Position numbers and translations under genes: made by a program. This document shows, in pieces, positions 1-6,017 of a DNA stretch of 7,284 nt. Numbering within the stretch: position 1 is the stretch's first letter; each line of letters starts with the position of its first letter. Under the pieces are notes generated by a model that saw only the letters and a program-made list of their open reading frames with translations, was not told the origin of the DNA and did not search any database. The DNA is from an uncultured Eubacteriaceae bacterium (GTDB taxonomy: Bacteria > Bacillota > Clostridia > Lachnospirales > CAG-274). The stretch lies in assembly GCA_938042265.1 (NCBI GenBank), contig CALIRN010000042.1, positions 1-7,284 on the forward strand, read 5' to 3'.

Positions 1-555
1 GCTCTGAAAATATGGGAATGCTCTTGTAACAATAAGCATCAGTGTAGCAAAAAGCAAAGGTATTGTTATCAGAAATACCGCTGACAGCCTCGCATTGATT
101 TTAATTGCCATTACAAGGGAAAATATCAGCATAACGGGTGCCCTTACAAACACCCTTACCATCATCTGATATGCCATCTGAATATTGGTTATATCGGTTG
201 TCAGCCTTGTAACAAGGCTTGATGTGGAAAACTTATCAATATTTTCAAAGGAAAAATCCTGTATTTTATAAAAAACATCATGCCTCAAGTTTTTGGCAAA
301 GCCTGTAGACGCATTTGCCGCATACTTGCCCGAAGATGCTCCGCAGTAAAGTGAAGCAAAGGCAACAATAACGGTAATTATACTTATTTCAACCGTATAT
401 TTAATATCGCCCCTGTTCATCATACCAACATCAATAATTTTAGCCATAAGAAACGGCATCAGCACCTCCAAAATAACCTCGAAAATAACAAACACCGCCG
501 ATAACACCGACGATTTTTTATATTCTCTTATTGATTTTGAAAGAGTTTTAATCAT
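1..555 (-). CDS. ABC exporter, permease/ATP-binding protein (N-terminal part, cut by window edge)
   Basis: This is the first 185 codons of a membrane-spanning half-transporter of the multidrug/lipid exporter type, open through the left edge of the window, so the ATPase domain is not visible. The start at 555 is fixed by a GGAGGA Shine-Dalgarno sequence at 565-570. Hydrophobic segments lie near residues 17-41, 56-73, 139-153 and 158-177. Between them is the hydrophilic stretch FSFENIDKFSTSSLVTRLTT (101-120), followed by a DITNIQ segment. That is the hallmark of the first cytoplasmic loop of ABC exporters (FENIDKFSTSSLVTRLTTD-like). The gene lies downstream of a marR gene on the same strand, an arrangement common in Clostridia, where such a pair usually includes a second half-transporter gene that forms a heterodimer; that partner would lie outside the window. 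Substrate is unknown. The 194-bp gap to marR carries a palindromic element that may affect readthrough. Confidence 0.9.
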   Translation of the reverse strand, partial: MIKTLSKSIREYKKSSVLSAVFVIFEVILEVLMPFLMAKIIDVGMMNRGDIKYTVEISIITVIVAFASLYCGASSGKYAANASTGFAKNLRHDVFYKIQDFSFENIDKFSTSSLVTRLTTDITNIQMAYQMMVRVFVRAPVMLIFSLVMAIKINARLSAVFLITIPLLFATLMLIVTRAFPYFQS

Positions 556-560
556 TTTGC

Positions 561-746
561 TTAATCCTCCTTAATAAGTATTTGTTTAAAGAAAAAACTC
601 TCACGTCCCAAGTGAATTTTTAGCGTGCATCGGGTGGCTTTGCCTATGGCAAAACGCACGTCAGCGTTAAAAAAATTCGAGTGTATCCGTGTTTTTTCCA
701 CCTTGATTTGATATTTATTAATCCTACTAATAAGTATTTGTTAACC
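561..746. repeat. Imperfect direct repeat pair (561-589 and 718-746) flanking a palindrome
   Basis: TTAATCC, a short variable stretch, then TAATAAGTATTTGTT occurs at 561-585 and again at 718-742, differing by a substitution and a one-base indel. The left copy contains the Shine-Dalgarno of the ABC gene (minus strand); the right copy lies just past the marR stop. A simple reading is that a compact marR-ABC junction of about 40 bp was split, with duplication of the junction, when the palindromic material between them arrived. The right copy is separated from the palindrome by about 19 bp, so it is not a tidy target-site duplication. Confidence 0.65.
591..698. repeat. 108-bp imperfect palindrome, MITE-like or leader hairpin, between marR and the ABC gene
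   Basis: The element is bounded by GAAAAAAC (591-598) and its exact reverse complement GTTTTTTC (691-698). Inside, GAATTTTTAGCG pairs imperfectly with CGTTAAAAAAATTC. Nearer the centre, CGTGC pairs with GCACG, and the core is TTTGCC-TAT-GGCAAA. The element would form one long cruciform or RNA hairpin. In the marR-to-ABC direction its distal arm ends in a T-run, so it could attenuate transcription. No ORF is present. It may instead be a small non-autonomous inverted-repeat insertion. Confidence 0.6.
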
Positions 747-749
747 TGT

Positions 750-1184
750 TTAATTCTCCTTTAAATTTGAAATCATTTTCTTAATAACATTGATGCACCT
801 GTCCAAATCCTCAGCGGATATGTTTTTTACAAGCCTAGCCTCCATGCCTTTGCAGTCATTTAAAACCTCCGCTTTAATCATATCTCCCTTTTCGGTAATT
901 GTAATCCGTTTTAATCTGCCGTCATAGTTTACGCCCTCCCTGCGGATAAACCCGGCCTTTTCCATATTGGTAAGCATATTGCTGGCACTTGAACGGCGTA
1001 TATTAAACTCCATCTCTATATCACGCTGAAAAATATGCCTATGCTCAGTTTGTGCAATAATATAGTGCAATACTCTGCGCTGTTTATTAGTCAGCGCATT
1101 ATCCTCTGAAGTTAAATTAAAACTGTGGGCTATTTCATTGGATAATTTACCTATAAGCCTTACTAGGCTTTCCTCATTTTCCAT
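750..1184 (-). CDS. MarR-family winged-helix transcriptional repressor
   Basis: A 144-residue MarR-family regulator, the usual family length, which would bind DNA as a dimer and release it on ligand binding or oxidation. The winged helix-turn-helix spans about residues 51-82 (IFQRDIEMEFNIRRSSASNM followed by LTNMEKAGFIRR). The wing carries the family signature D88-x-R90 followed by ITITEKG (94-100). The C-terminal helix (103-142) would complete the dimer interface. An ATG in the same frame at 1259 would add 25 residues, but it overlaps the promoter and operator. The start at 1184 has GGAGGA at 1191-1196, six bases upstream, so I chose 1184. The gene precedes an ABC exporter gene on the same strand and likely represses both through the dyad in its own leader. 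The effector is unknown. Confidence 0.92.
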   Translation of the reverse strand: MENEESLVRLIGKLSNEIAHSFNLTSEDNALTNKQRRVLHYIIAQTEHRHIFQRDIEMEFNIRRSSASNMLTNMEKAGFIRREGVNYDGRLKRITITEKGDMIKAEVLNDCKGMEARLVKNISAEDLDRCINVIKKMISNLKEN

Positions 1185-1198
1185 ACCGCGTCCTCCTT

Positions 1199-1231
1199 TT
1201 GTTAGCATTCTAACTATTCGTCTGCTAACAA
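1199..1231. promoter_or_regulatory. Candidate MarR operator: GTTAG/CTAAC dyads
   Basis: TTGTTAGCA at 1199-1207 is matched by its exact reverse complement TGCTAACAA at 1223-1231. A tighter dyad, GTTAG-CATT-CTAAC, lies at 1201-1214. The array directly abuts the marR -10 box and covers the expected transcription start (about 1224) and early transcript, so a bound dimer would block initiation. That MarR proteins repress themselves from such dyads is family knowledge; binding here is inferred. Confidence 0.65.
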
Positions 1232-1259
1232 TTATAATACAATTTAGCCAAATTTTCAA
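1231..1259 (-). promoter_or_regulatory. marR promoter (TTGAAA-17-TATAAT)
   Basis: On the minus strand, TTGAAA (1254-1259) and TATAAT (1231-1236) are separated by 17 bases, close to the sigma-A consensus. The predicted start is near 1224, giving a leader of about 40 nt to the marR ATG at 1184. The promoter should also feed the downstream ABC gene. Confidence 0.8.
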
Positions 1260-1285
1260 TGAAGAATTTATTAATTTTTCTTAAC

Positions 1286-1314
1286 TTGTAATTTGTGGCA
1301 AATGGATTTATAAT
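1286..1314 (+). promoter_or_regulatory. Promoter for the HIT gene (TTGTAA-17-TATAAT)
   Basis: TTGTAA (1286-1291) and TATAAT (1309-1314) are 17 bases apart and point toward the HIT-family gene. Transcription would start near 1321, so the hairpin leader at 1314-1420 would be the 5' untranslated region. The promoter is divergent from that of marR, with 26 bp between the two -35 boxes, so MarR bound at its operator is unlikely to overlap this one. Confidence 0.72.
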
Positions 1315-1420
1315 TTAACCTACATAGTAAATCTCCACCTCTTTAAGTGGATGGAGTTACTATATACTCGGTAGCAGTACGCAGCGTAAGCGAAGTACTA
1401 ATATATTTAAACAGACTAAT
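1314..1420 (+). repeat. Leader element A (hairpin), related to element B at 1841-1995
   Basis: From TTTAACCTACATAG onward the sequence can fold: TAGTAA (1325-1330) pairs with TTACTA (1357-1362), and CTCCA (1333-1337) pairs with TGGAG (1352-1356). It is followed by AGTAC...GTACT (1376-1399) and then GACTAAT (1414-1420). The same landmarks occur in the same order before the ACT-domain gene. It sits between the predicted transcription start and the AGGAGG of the HIT gene, so it would be a structured leader RNA. It matches no riboswitch class that I recognise. Confidence 0.55.
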
Positions 1421-1437
1421 TTTCAGGAGGTTTTAAA

Positions 1438-1845
1438 ATGGATTGTATTTTTTGTAAAATTGCATGCGGAGAAATCCCTTCCAACACTGTTTACGAGGAC
1501 GCTGATTTCCGTGTAATTTTGGATTCCGCACCCGCAAATCCGGGACATTGCCTTGTGCTTCCAAAAAAGCATGGGGCAAACATATTTGAGCTTGATAATG
1601 AGCTTGTTGCCGCAGCTCACAGCCTTGCCGCAAAAATTGCTTCCGCTGTCAAAAAAGCTGTAAATGCTGACGGCATAAACATTATTCAGAATAACGGCGC
1701 CGCCGCAGGTCAGAGTGTAAATCACTACCATGTACACATTGTGCCACGCTTTAAGGATGACGGTGTACAGCTTAACTCAGAGGGCAAATCACTCAGCAGT
1801 GAAAAATTTGCCGAAATAAAAGACGCAATAATTGCCGCACTTTAA
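1438..1845 (+). CDS. HIT-family (HINT-like) nucleotide hydrolase/transferase
   Basis: A 135-residue cytoplasmic protein of the histidine-triad superfamily, which hydrolyses nucleoside phosphoramidates, acyl-adenylates or dinucleoside polyphosphates. The triad HYHVHIV is at residues 96-102 (H96, H98, H100); the central histidine H98 is the expected nucleophile. The N-terminal CIFCKI (C3 and C6) is the zinc-binding pair of bacterial HINT/Hit proteins, and PGHCLVLPKKH (35-45) is the conserved strand with a further histidine. Length is typical. The start is set by AGGAGG at 1425-1430. The physiological substrate is not predictable. It is probably cotranscribed with the ACT-domain gene 141 bp downstream, because no intrinsic terminator is evident before the one at 2375-2409. 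Confidence 0.95.
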   Translation: MDCIFCKIACGEIPSNTVYEDADFRVILDSAPANPGHCLVLPKKHGANIFELDNELVAAAHSLAAKIASAVKKAVNADGINIIQNNGAAAGQSVNHYHVHIVPRFKDDGVQLNSEGKSLSSEKFAEIKDAIIAAL

Positions 1846-1995
1846 CCGACATAATAGGTCCCTTGCCTCTTTAGGCAGAGGGTACTTACTATATTATTCG
1901 GCAGGAGTACAAATTCCTGCCGAATACCGACTAAAAAAAGCGTCGTTCGGTTATGAACACGCAACGTAAAGGGAGTATGAATATCATTGACTAAT
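1841..1995 (+). repeat. Leader element B with a 50-bp hairpin insertion, upstream of the ACT gene
   Basis: Element B shares TTTAACC-ACATA-TA, CCTCTTTA, TTACTATAT, TCGG-AG-AGTAC, CGCA-CGTAA, AGTA-AATAT and GACTAAT with element A, in the same order. The main difference is an extra segment at about 1911-1960. Two hairpins are visible: CCCTTGCCT-CTTT-AGGCAGAGGG (1860-1882, one bulge), and a perfect 12-bp stem with arms 1895-1906 and 1915-1926 and an 8-base loop. The second is not followed by a T-run, so it is not a normal intrinsic terminator. The element runs into the start region of the ACT gene. Confidence 0.6.
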
Positions 1996-2367
1996 ATGCT
2001 CAGTATTAAAATTATTGACGGAGAGTTTTCCGTACTTAAGGTTGCAAGCCTCAAGGGTATTGATTTAACGTCAGATTTTACCTTTTCTGCCAAAACCGAT
2101 GAGGAGATTTCACTGGTATGTCCAAGCAAAAATATTCCTGCCGATTATATTGAATGTGACGGCGGCTGGAGGTGCTTCAGAATACAGGGAGTTTTGGATT
2201 TTTCCCTTATAGGTATACTTGCCCGAATTTCCAAAATACTTGCAGATAACAATATTGGAATATTCGTAATTTCTACCTATAATACGGATTATATTCTGAC
2301 TAAGGCTGACCGCTTTGATACAGCGGTTAAGCTGTTGTCGGATAAGGAGTACAAAATTGAAAAATAA
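1987..2367 (+). CDS. ACT-domain protein (ACT_7 / COG3603 type)
   Basis: A small (123-126 residue) protein resembling the CASTOR-like ACT_7 family, predicted to bind amino acids or similar ligands; its partner is unknown. It has two ACT-like halves. The second carries the family's most conserved stretch, FRIQGVLDFSLIGILARISK (about residues 65-84), followed by ADNNIGIFVISTYNTDYILT. The start is uncertain. The frame is closed by TGA at 1978. TTG at 1987 has GGGAG 11 bases upstream, whereas ATG at 1996 gives MLSIKIIDGEF, which fits homologues better but lacks a well-placed Shine-Dalgarno. The TTG also lies in sequence shared with element A, which weakens it. The gene probably shares a transcript with the HIT gene and ends 7 bases before a terminator. 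Confidence 0.88.
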   Translation: MTNMLSIKIIDGEFSVLKVASLKGIDLTSDFTFSAKTDEEISLVCPSKNIPADYIECDGGWRCFRIQGVLDFSLIGILARISKILADNNIGIFVISTYNTDYILTKADRFDTAVKLLSDKEYKIEK

Positions 2368-2374
2368 ACAGCAT

Positions 2375-2409
2375 AACCGTTTGCCGTCAGGACAGACGGT
2401 TATTTTTTT
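2375..2409 (+). terminator. Intrinsic terminator after the ACT gene
   Basis: AACCGTTTG (2375-2383) pairs with CAGACGGTT (2393-2401) over nine base pairs with one G-U pair around a nine-base loop, followed by A and seven T. This closes the HIT-ACT transcription unit. Confidence 0.88.
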
Positions 2410-2454
2410 ACTTACGGCAAATACTAAACCATTATAAGCCGAAAGAGGGATTTT

Positions 2455-3588
2455 ATGAAGCTGCCATGGGACAGAAACTGGTTTAAAGGCTGTTTTTACC
2501 TTGTAATAACCTTTACACTGATTTATATAATAAAGCTGGGGATTGATATGTGTGCCTATACTCTTATAAACGCTTCGGGAGTAGTTGGCTCATTTTTCAG
2601 GATAATAAAGCGTATTGCCGCCGTTTTTGCACCTGTACTTATTGCGCTTATCACCGCTTATATACTGGAGCCTTTGGTTACATTTATCAAAAAGAGGGTA
2701 AAAAGCAGGCATATTGCCTGTCTTTCAGTATTTTCCCTTATTATTCTGCCCCCCGTAATTCTTATAATTATACTGGTGCTTAAGCTTAAGCACACAGGCG
2801 GCGGCAGCATTGCAAAGGGTATATCCGTAAGTCTGTCAGAGTGTATAAAAAGGCTTGACGTAGTTTATATGCAGGCTATGGAGCTTTTGGACAGAGCAGG
2901 GCTTTCGGGCATTTTAAGACCTTATATTGAAAAACTGTTAAATAAAAACGACGGATTTTTTCATCTTGAAGGCAATATGCTTAAACTCCTTGTTACCTGT
3001 ATACTTAATCTGCTTTTGGGGATGGTAATGGCATTTTATCTGCTCATGGGCAACAGGCCTCTCGGCAGGCTTGGAGAGATACTGTCAGTTTTGCTTCCAA
3101 ACGGCATTTACAACAGATGTAAAATAATTGCAGAGGATTTTGATGCCGTATTATCCGGATACATCAGGGGACAGCTTACCGATGGTCTGATTATGGCAGT
3201 GCTGATAAGCGCAGGGCTTTGGCTTGTAAAGATACCCTTTGCTCCCGTTATCGGAATTATATCAGGTTTTTCCAACATTGTGCCATATTTCGGTTCGATG
3301 GCAGGCTTTCTACTTACAGGCATTGCCGCCGTAATAAGCGGAGATAATATAAGAATATTGTACGGATTAGGTGTAATGTTTATCTTACAGCAAATAGATT
3401 CCGCTATTATTGTGCCTAAAATAGTAGGTACAAGGGTTGAAATAAGTCCCTTTGGTGTTATTGCCGCACTTACGGTAGGCAGTAAGCTGTTTGGCGTATG
3501 GGGTATGATGCTTGCCGTACCCGCAGTAGCTGTGGGAAAGGTCTTTGTCATGAGGGCTTATGAGCGAAAAAGAAATAACAGACTATAG
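2455..3588 (+). CDS. AI-2E family transporter (YdiK/YtvI-like membrane protein)
   Basis: A 377-residue integral membrane protein of the AI-2E (formerly UPF0118) family. Members have been linked to autoinducer-2 export, to sodium/proton antiport and to other fluxes, so the substrate here cannot be named. Hydrophobic segments lie near residues 11-31, 53-74, 88-111, 176-198, 241-258, 262-274, 281-296, 300-316 and 335-360. Family motifs are visible: SGYIRGQLTDGLIM (234-247), NIVPYFGSMAG (274-284), and a C-terminal block from QQIDSAIIVPKIVG (312-325) through SPFGVIAALTVGSKLFGVWG (331-350) to AVPAVAVGKV (354-363). GAGGG at 2445-2449 supports the ATG. There is no convincing promoter in the 45-bp gap after the terminator. 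The gene converges on recD2 with 3 bp between stop codons. Confidence 0.93.
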   Translation: MKLPWDRNWFKGCFYLVITFTLIYIIKLGIDMCAYTLINASGVVGSFFRIIKRIAAVFAPVLIALITAYILEPLVTFIKKRVKSRHIACLSVFSLIILPPVILIIILVLKLKHTGGGSIAKGISVSLSECIKRLDVVYMQAMELLDRAGLSGILRPYIEKLLNKNDGFFHLEGNMLKLLVTCILNLLLGMVMAFYLLMGNRPLGRLGEILSVLLPNGIYNRCKIIAEDFDAVLSGYIRGQLTDGLIMAVLISAGLWLVKIPFAPVIGIISGFSNIVPYFGSMAGFLLTGIAAVISGDNIRILYGLGVMFILQQIDSAIIVPKIVGTRVEISPFGVIAALTVGSKLFGVWGMMLAVPAVAVGKVFVMRAYERKRNNRL

Positions 3589-3591
3589 CTC

Positions 3592-5826
3592 TCATATACT
3601 GTCAAAATATCTTATTCTCTCCGCCAAGGCGGTATATCTGCCCGCCTCTCTGTTATTATCAATCATACGCTTGAGAGTTTCAGGTATGCCTATAAGCACA
3701 ACAAGCTCCTTTGCCCTTGTAACGGCAGTATATATAAGATTACGTGTCAGCAGCATTGGCGGACCGCTGTGTACGGGAATAATAACTGCCTTATATTCGC
3801 TGCCCTGACTTTTATGAATAGTAACTGCATAGCTCAGCTCCAGCTCATCAAGCTGTGTGAAATCATACACAACAGTCTTTTCATCGTCAAAAATTACCTC
3901 CATATACTCATTTACATTGTCAATAAAGGTAACAATGCCCTCATCACCGTTATAGATACCAAGTCCGTCATCAACAATCTTACCGTTTTTAATAATCTTC
4001 CACGAAATATCATAATTATTTTTAATCTGCATTACCTTGTCGCCCATACGAAAGGTTTTAGAACCATGCACCTTTTCAAACTTGCCTGCTGCCGGCGGAT
4101 TTAAGCACGACTGCAATACTCTGTTCAGGTTTTCAACCCCTATAGGCGATTTACGCATTGGTGTAAGCAGTTGAATATCCTTTAAACCATCACAGTTCAG
4201 ATATTTAGGCAGCCTTGCGGTTACAAGGGATACAACCGTATCAATCAGCCTGTCCTGATTTGGTGAGCGCATAAAGAAAAAATCCCTGCTGTTCTTTTCA
4301 ATTACCGGCATTTCGCCGTTGTTGATACGGTGGGCATTCACAACAATAGAGCTTTCTTGGGCCTGTCGGAATATCTCCTTAAGACGTATTACCGGTATAA
4401 CCTCGCTTGCAATTATATCCTTAAGCACATTGCCTGCGCCCACAGAAGGCAGCTGGTCCGCATCCCCCACAATAATAAGCCTTGTACCCGCAACCACAGC
4501 CTTTAAAAGGCTTGTCATAAGAGCAATATCAATCATGGAGCTTTCATCCACAATAATTACGTCTGCCTCAATAGGGTTATCCTCATCATGCTCAAAGGTC
4601 TGTTTTCTGCTGCTCTCATCCAGATAGCTAAGCCCTAAAAGGCGATGAATTGTCTGCGCATTTTCCCCTGTTGCCATGGACATTCTCTTTGCCGCCTTGC
4701 CTGTAGGCGCAGCCAACTCAACAGTCATATCCTCTGTTTTCAAAAGAGAAATAATTGCATTTATAATAGTAGTTTTACCTGTACCAGGGCCGCCCGTTAT
4801 TACCAAAACGCCGTTCGTAAGCGCCGCCTTAACAGCCCTGCGCTGCTCCTCCGCAAAGGTAATGCCGTTATAGGTTTCAATACAGTTGATTTCTAAATCA
4901 TAATCAACACTGCTTTCAGGTTTAAAGTGTGACAGCTCCACCAGCTTTTTTGCCACATAGCTTTCATTATAATATGAAAAATTAAGATAAACCCTTGCCT
5001 CCGCCTCATTACGTTCAATATAAATCTGATTTTCAATGTGAAGCTTTGTTGTAAGATTTGCGATAATCTCCTGCTGTATGCCAAGAAGTCTTGATGTATT
5101 CTCCAGCATCCTTTCCATTGGCATATATACACTGCCGTCGTTAAGAGCAAGAGTAAGGATATACTTTATACCTGCCTGTATGCGGTACTCCGAGTCGGAT
5201 GCAATGCCAAGATTATAGGCAATTTTATCGGCAGTAGTAAAGCCTATACCAAATATTTCATCTGCAAGAGCGTATGGATTTTTTTCAACCACTGAGATTG
5301 TAGAGCCTTTGTAGCGCTTATAAATTTTCAGTGAATTTGATGTGGTTACACCGTATTTCTGCAAAAACATAACCACACTTCTAAGCTCTGTCTGCTCGTG
5401 AAAAGTTTCTCCGATCTGCATAGCCTTAACTTCGCTTATACCCCGTATTTCCGACAGCCTTTCGGGATTTTCCGAAATAATTTTAAAGGTTTCCGTGCCA
5501 AATTTTTTAACTATGTTCCTTGCCGTTACCTTGCCTATACCCTTTATTATACCGCTTGCAAGGTAACGCTCTATGCCCCTTTCACTGGAGGGCACGGTCT
5601 GTATACAGTTTTCCACCTGCAGCTGCTCACCGTATGTAGGGTGTACAACCACGCTGCCTGTAATGCACACGTTTTCACCGCTTGTAATACTTGGCAGATA
5701 CCCGACGCAAATATACTCTTCATCTGCCTCCTCGTCCTCAATTACGGTAAATACAGTATACCCGTTTTCATCATTTCTGTATTTAATATTTTCAATTATT
5801 CCCTCAATTACAAGCTGCTCACTCAT
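3592..5826 (-). CDS. recD2: RecD2-type ATP-dependent DNA helicase (RecD/TraA family)
   Basis: A 744-residue superfamily 1B 5'-3' DNA helicase of the kind found in bacteria without RecBCD, implicated in DNA repair, recombination control and replication-fork maintenance. An N-terminal OB-like region (about 1-75) is followed by helix-hairpin-helix repeats (about 85-210; note SGIIKGIGKVTARNIVKKFG and IRGISEVKAMQIG), which distinguish RecD2 from RecD of RecBCD. Helicase motifs: Walker A GGPGTGKT (345-352), APTGKAAKRM (373-382), Walker B VDESS (426-430, D427/E428), GDADQLPSV (454-462), EIFRQA (484-489), YAVTIHKSQGSE (666-677) and YTAVTRAKE (699-707, arginine finger R704). All key residues are present. 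An in-frame ATG at 5871 lies in the loop of a repeat hairpin; the start at 5826 has GGTGG at 5832-5836 and the expected N-terminus, so I prefer it. Confidence 0.96.
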   Translation of the reverse strand: MSEQLVIEGIIENIKYRNDENGYTVFTVIEDEEADEEYICVGYLPSITSGENVCITGSVVVHPTYGEQLQVENCIQTVPSSERGIERYLASGIIKGIGKVTARNIVKKFGTETFKIISENPERLSEIRGISEVKAMQIGETFHEQTELRSVVMFLQKYGVTTSNSLKIYKRYKGSTISVVEKNPYALADEIFGIGFTTADKIAYNLGIASDSEYRIQAGIKYILTLALNDGSVYMPMERMLENTSRLLGIQQEIIANLTTKLHIENQIYIERNEAEARVYLNFSYYNESYVAKKLVELSHFKPESSVDYDLEINCIETYNGITFAEEQRRAVKAALTNGVLVITGGPGTGKTTIINAIISLLKTEDMTVELAAPTGKAAKRMSMATGENAQTIHRLLGLSYLDESSRKQTFEHDEDNPIEADVIIVDESSMIDIALMTSLLKAVVAGTRLIIVGDADQLPSVGAGNVLKDIIASEVIPVIRLKEIFRQAQESSIVVNAHRINNGEMPVIEKNSRDFFFMRSPNQDRLIDTVVSLVTARLPKYLNCDGLKDIQLLTPMRKSPIGVENLNRVLQSCLNPPAAGKFEKVHGSKTFRMGDKVMQIKNNYDISWKIIKNGKIVDDGLGIYNGDEGIVTFIDNVNEYMEVIFDDEKTVVYDFTQLDELELSYAVTIHKSQGSEYKAVIIPVHSGPPMLLTRNLIYTAVTRAKELVVLIGIPETLKRMIDNNREAGRYTALAERIRYFDSI

Positions 5827-5855
5827 ATTGTCCACCCTACTGTAAACCAGTTTTT

Positions 5856-5936
5856 TATATTGCAAAAGCATAGCTTTTGCGGAGAATTAGCCGTAAGGCT
5901 AAAGCTCCTAAACACGTATGTGTTTATTATACCATA
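5856..5936 (-). repeat. Three-hairpin repeat element, copy 1 (recD2-proximal)
   Basis: It matches copy 2 (6018-6098) over 81 bp with about eleven mismatches. Read on the minus strand it gives three stems: AAACAC-ATAC-GTGTTT; GGAG with CTCC enclosing TTAGCC-TTAC-GGCTAA; and GCAAAAGC-TAT-GCTTTTGC. Flanking ATTATA and TATAT can nearly close the set into a cloverleaf. It would form most of the 5' leader of recD2. Confidence 0.8.
5926..5934 (-). promoter_or_regulatory. Extended -10 promoter for recD2 inside repeat copy 1
   Basis: On the minus strand the sequence TATGGTATAAT carries TATAAT (5926-5931) preceded by TGG, the TGn extended -10. No good -35 lies 17 bases upstream (CCTTGT). Transcription would begin near 5919, giving a leader of roughly 90 nt containing the hairpins. 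Confidence 0.55.
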
Positions 5937-5984
5937 ATCGCAACAAAAACAAGGCTGGAGGCTTTGTTTTTGCAGATTATGGTA
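5930..5984. repeat. Long hairpin between the two repeat copies
   Basis: TACCATAATC (5930-5939) is exactly inverted at 5975-5984, and inside it CAAAAACAA (5944-5952) pairs with TTGTTTTTG (5964-5972). The left arm overlaps the extended -10 of copy 1, so DNA cruciform or RNA pairing here would involve the recD2 promoter. Confidence 0.65.
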
Positions 5985-5988
5985 CGAA

Positions 5989-6011
5989 ACAGGTCGGCTT
6001 TGTCGACCTGT
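5989..6011. repeat. Perfect 8-bp stem hairpin
   Basis: ACAGGTCG (5989-5996) and CGACCTGT (6004-6011) form a perfect stem with a seven-base loop. No T-run follows on the plus strand, and the minus strand also lacks one, so it is not a standard terminator. Confidence 0.65.
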
Positions 6012-6017
6012 GAGTAG

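Noticed and set aside
1185..1259. Longer marR start at 1259
   Set aside because: It would place coding sequence over the -35, -10 and operator, while the ATG at 1184 has GGAGGA six bases upstream.
1895..1926. 12-bp perfect stem after the HIT gene as an intrinsic terminator
   Set aside because: No T-run follows it on either strand; the A-run at 1933-1939 is on the wrong side for a plus-strand terminator.
3108..3551. 147-codon open frame antisense to the AI-2E gene
   Set aside because: The plus-strand frame has clear family motifs throughout; the antisense frame has a composition typical of a shadow and no ribosome binding site.
5827..5871. Longer recD2 start at 5871 adding 15 residues
   Set aside because: The ATG lies in the loop of a repeat hairpin, has no ribosome binding site, and the added residues do not resemble RecD2 N-termini. 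The ATG at 5826 has a Shine-Dalgarno-like GGTGG at good spacing.
5398..5937. 179-codon open frame antisense to the 5' end of recD2 and running into the repeat
   Set aside because: It lies over conserved OB and helix-hairpin-helix coding sequence and has no recognisable domain.
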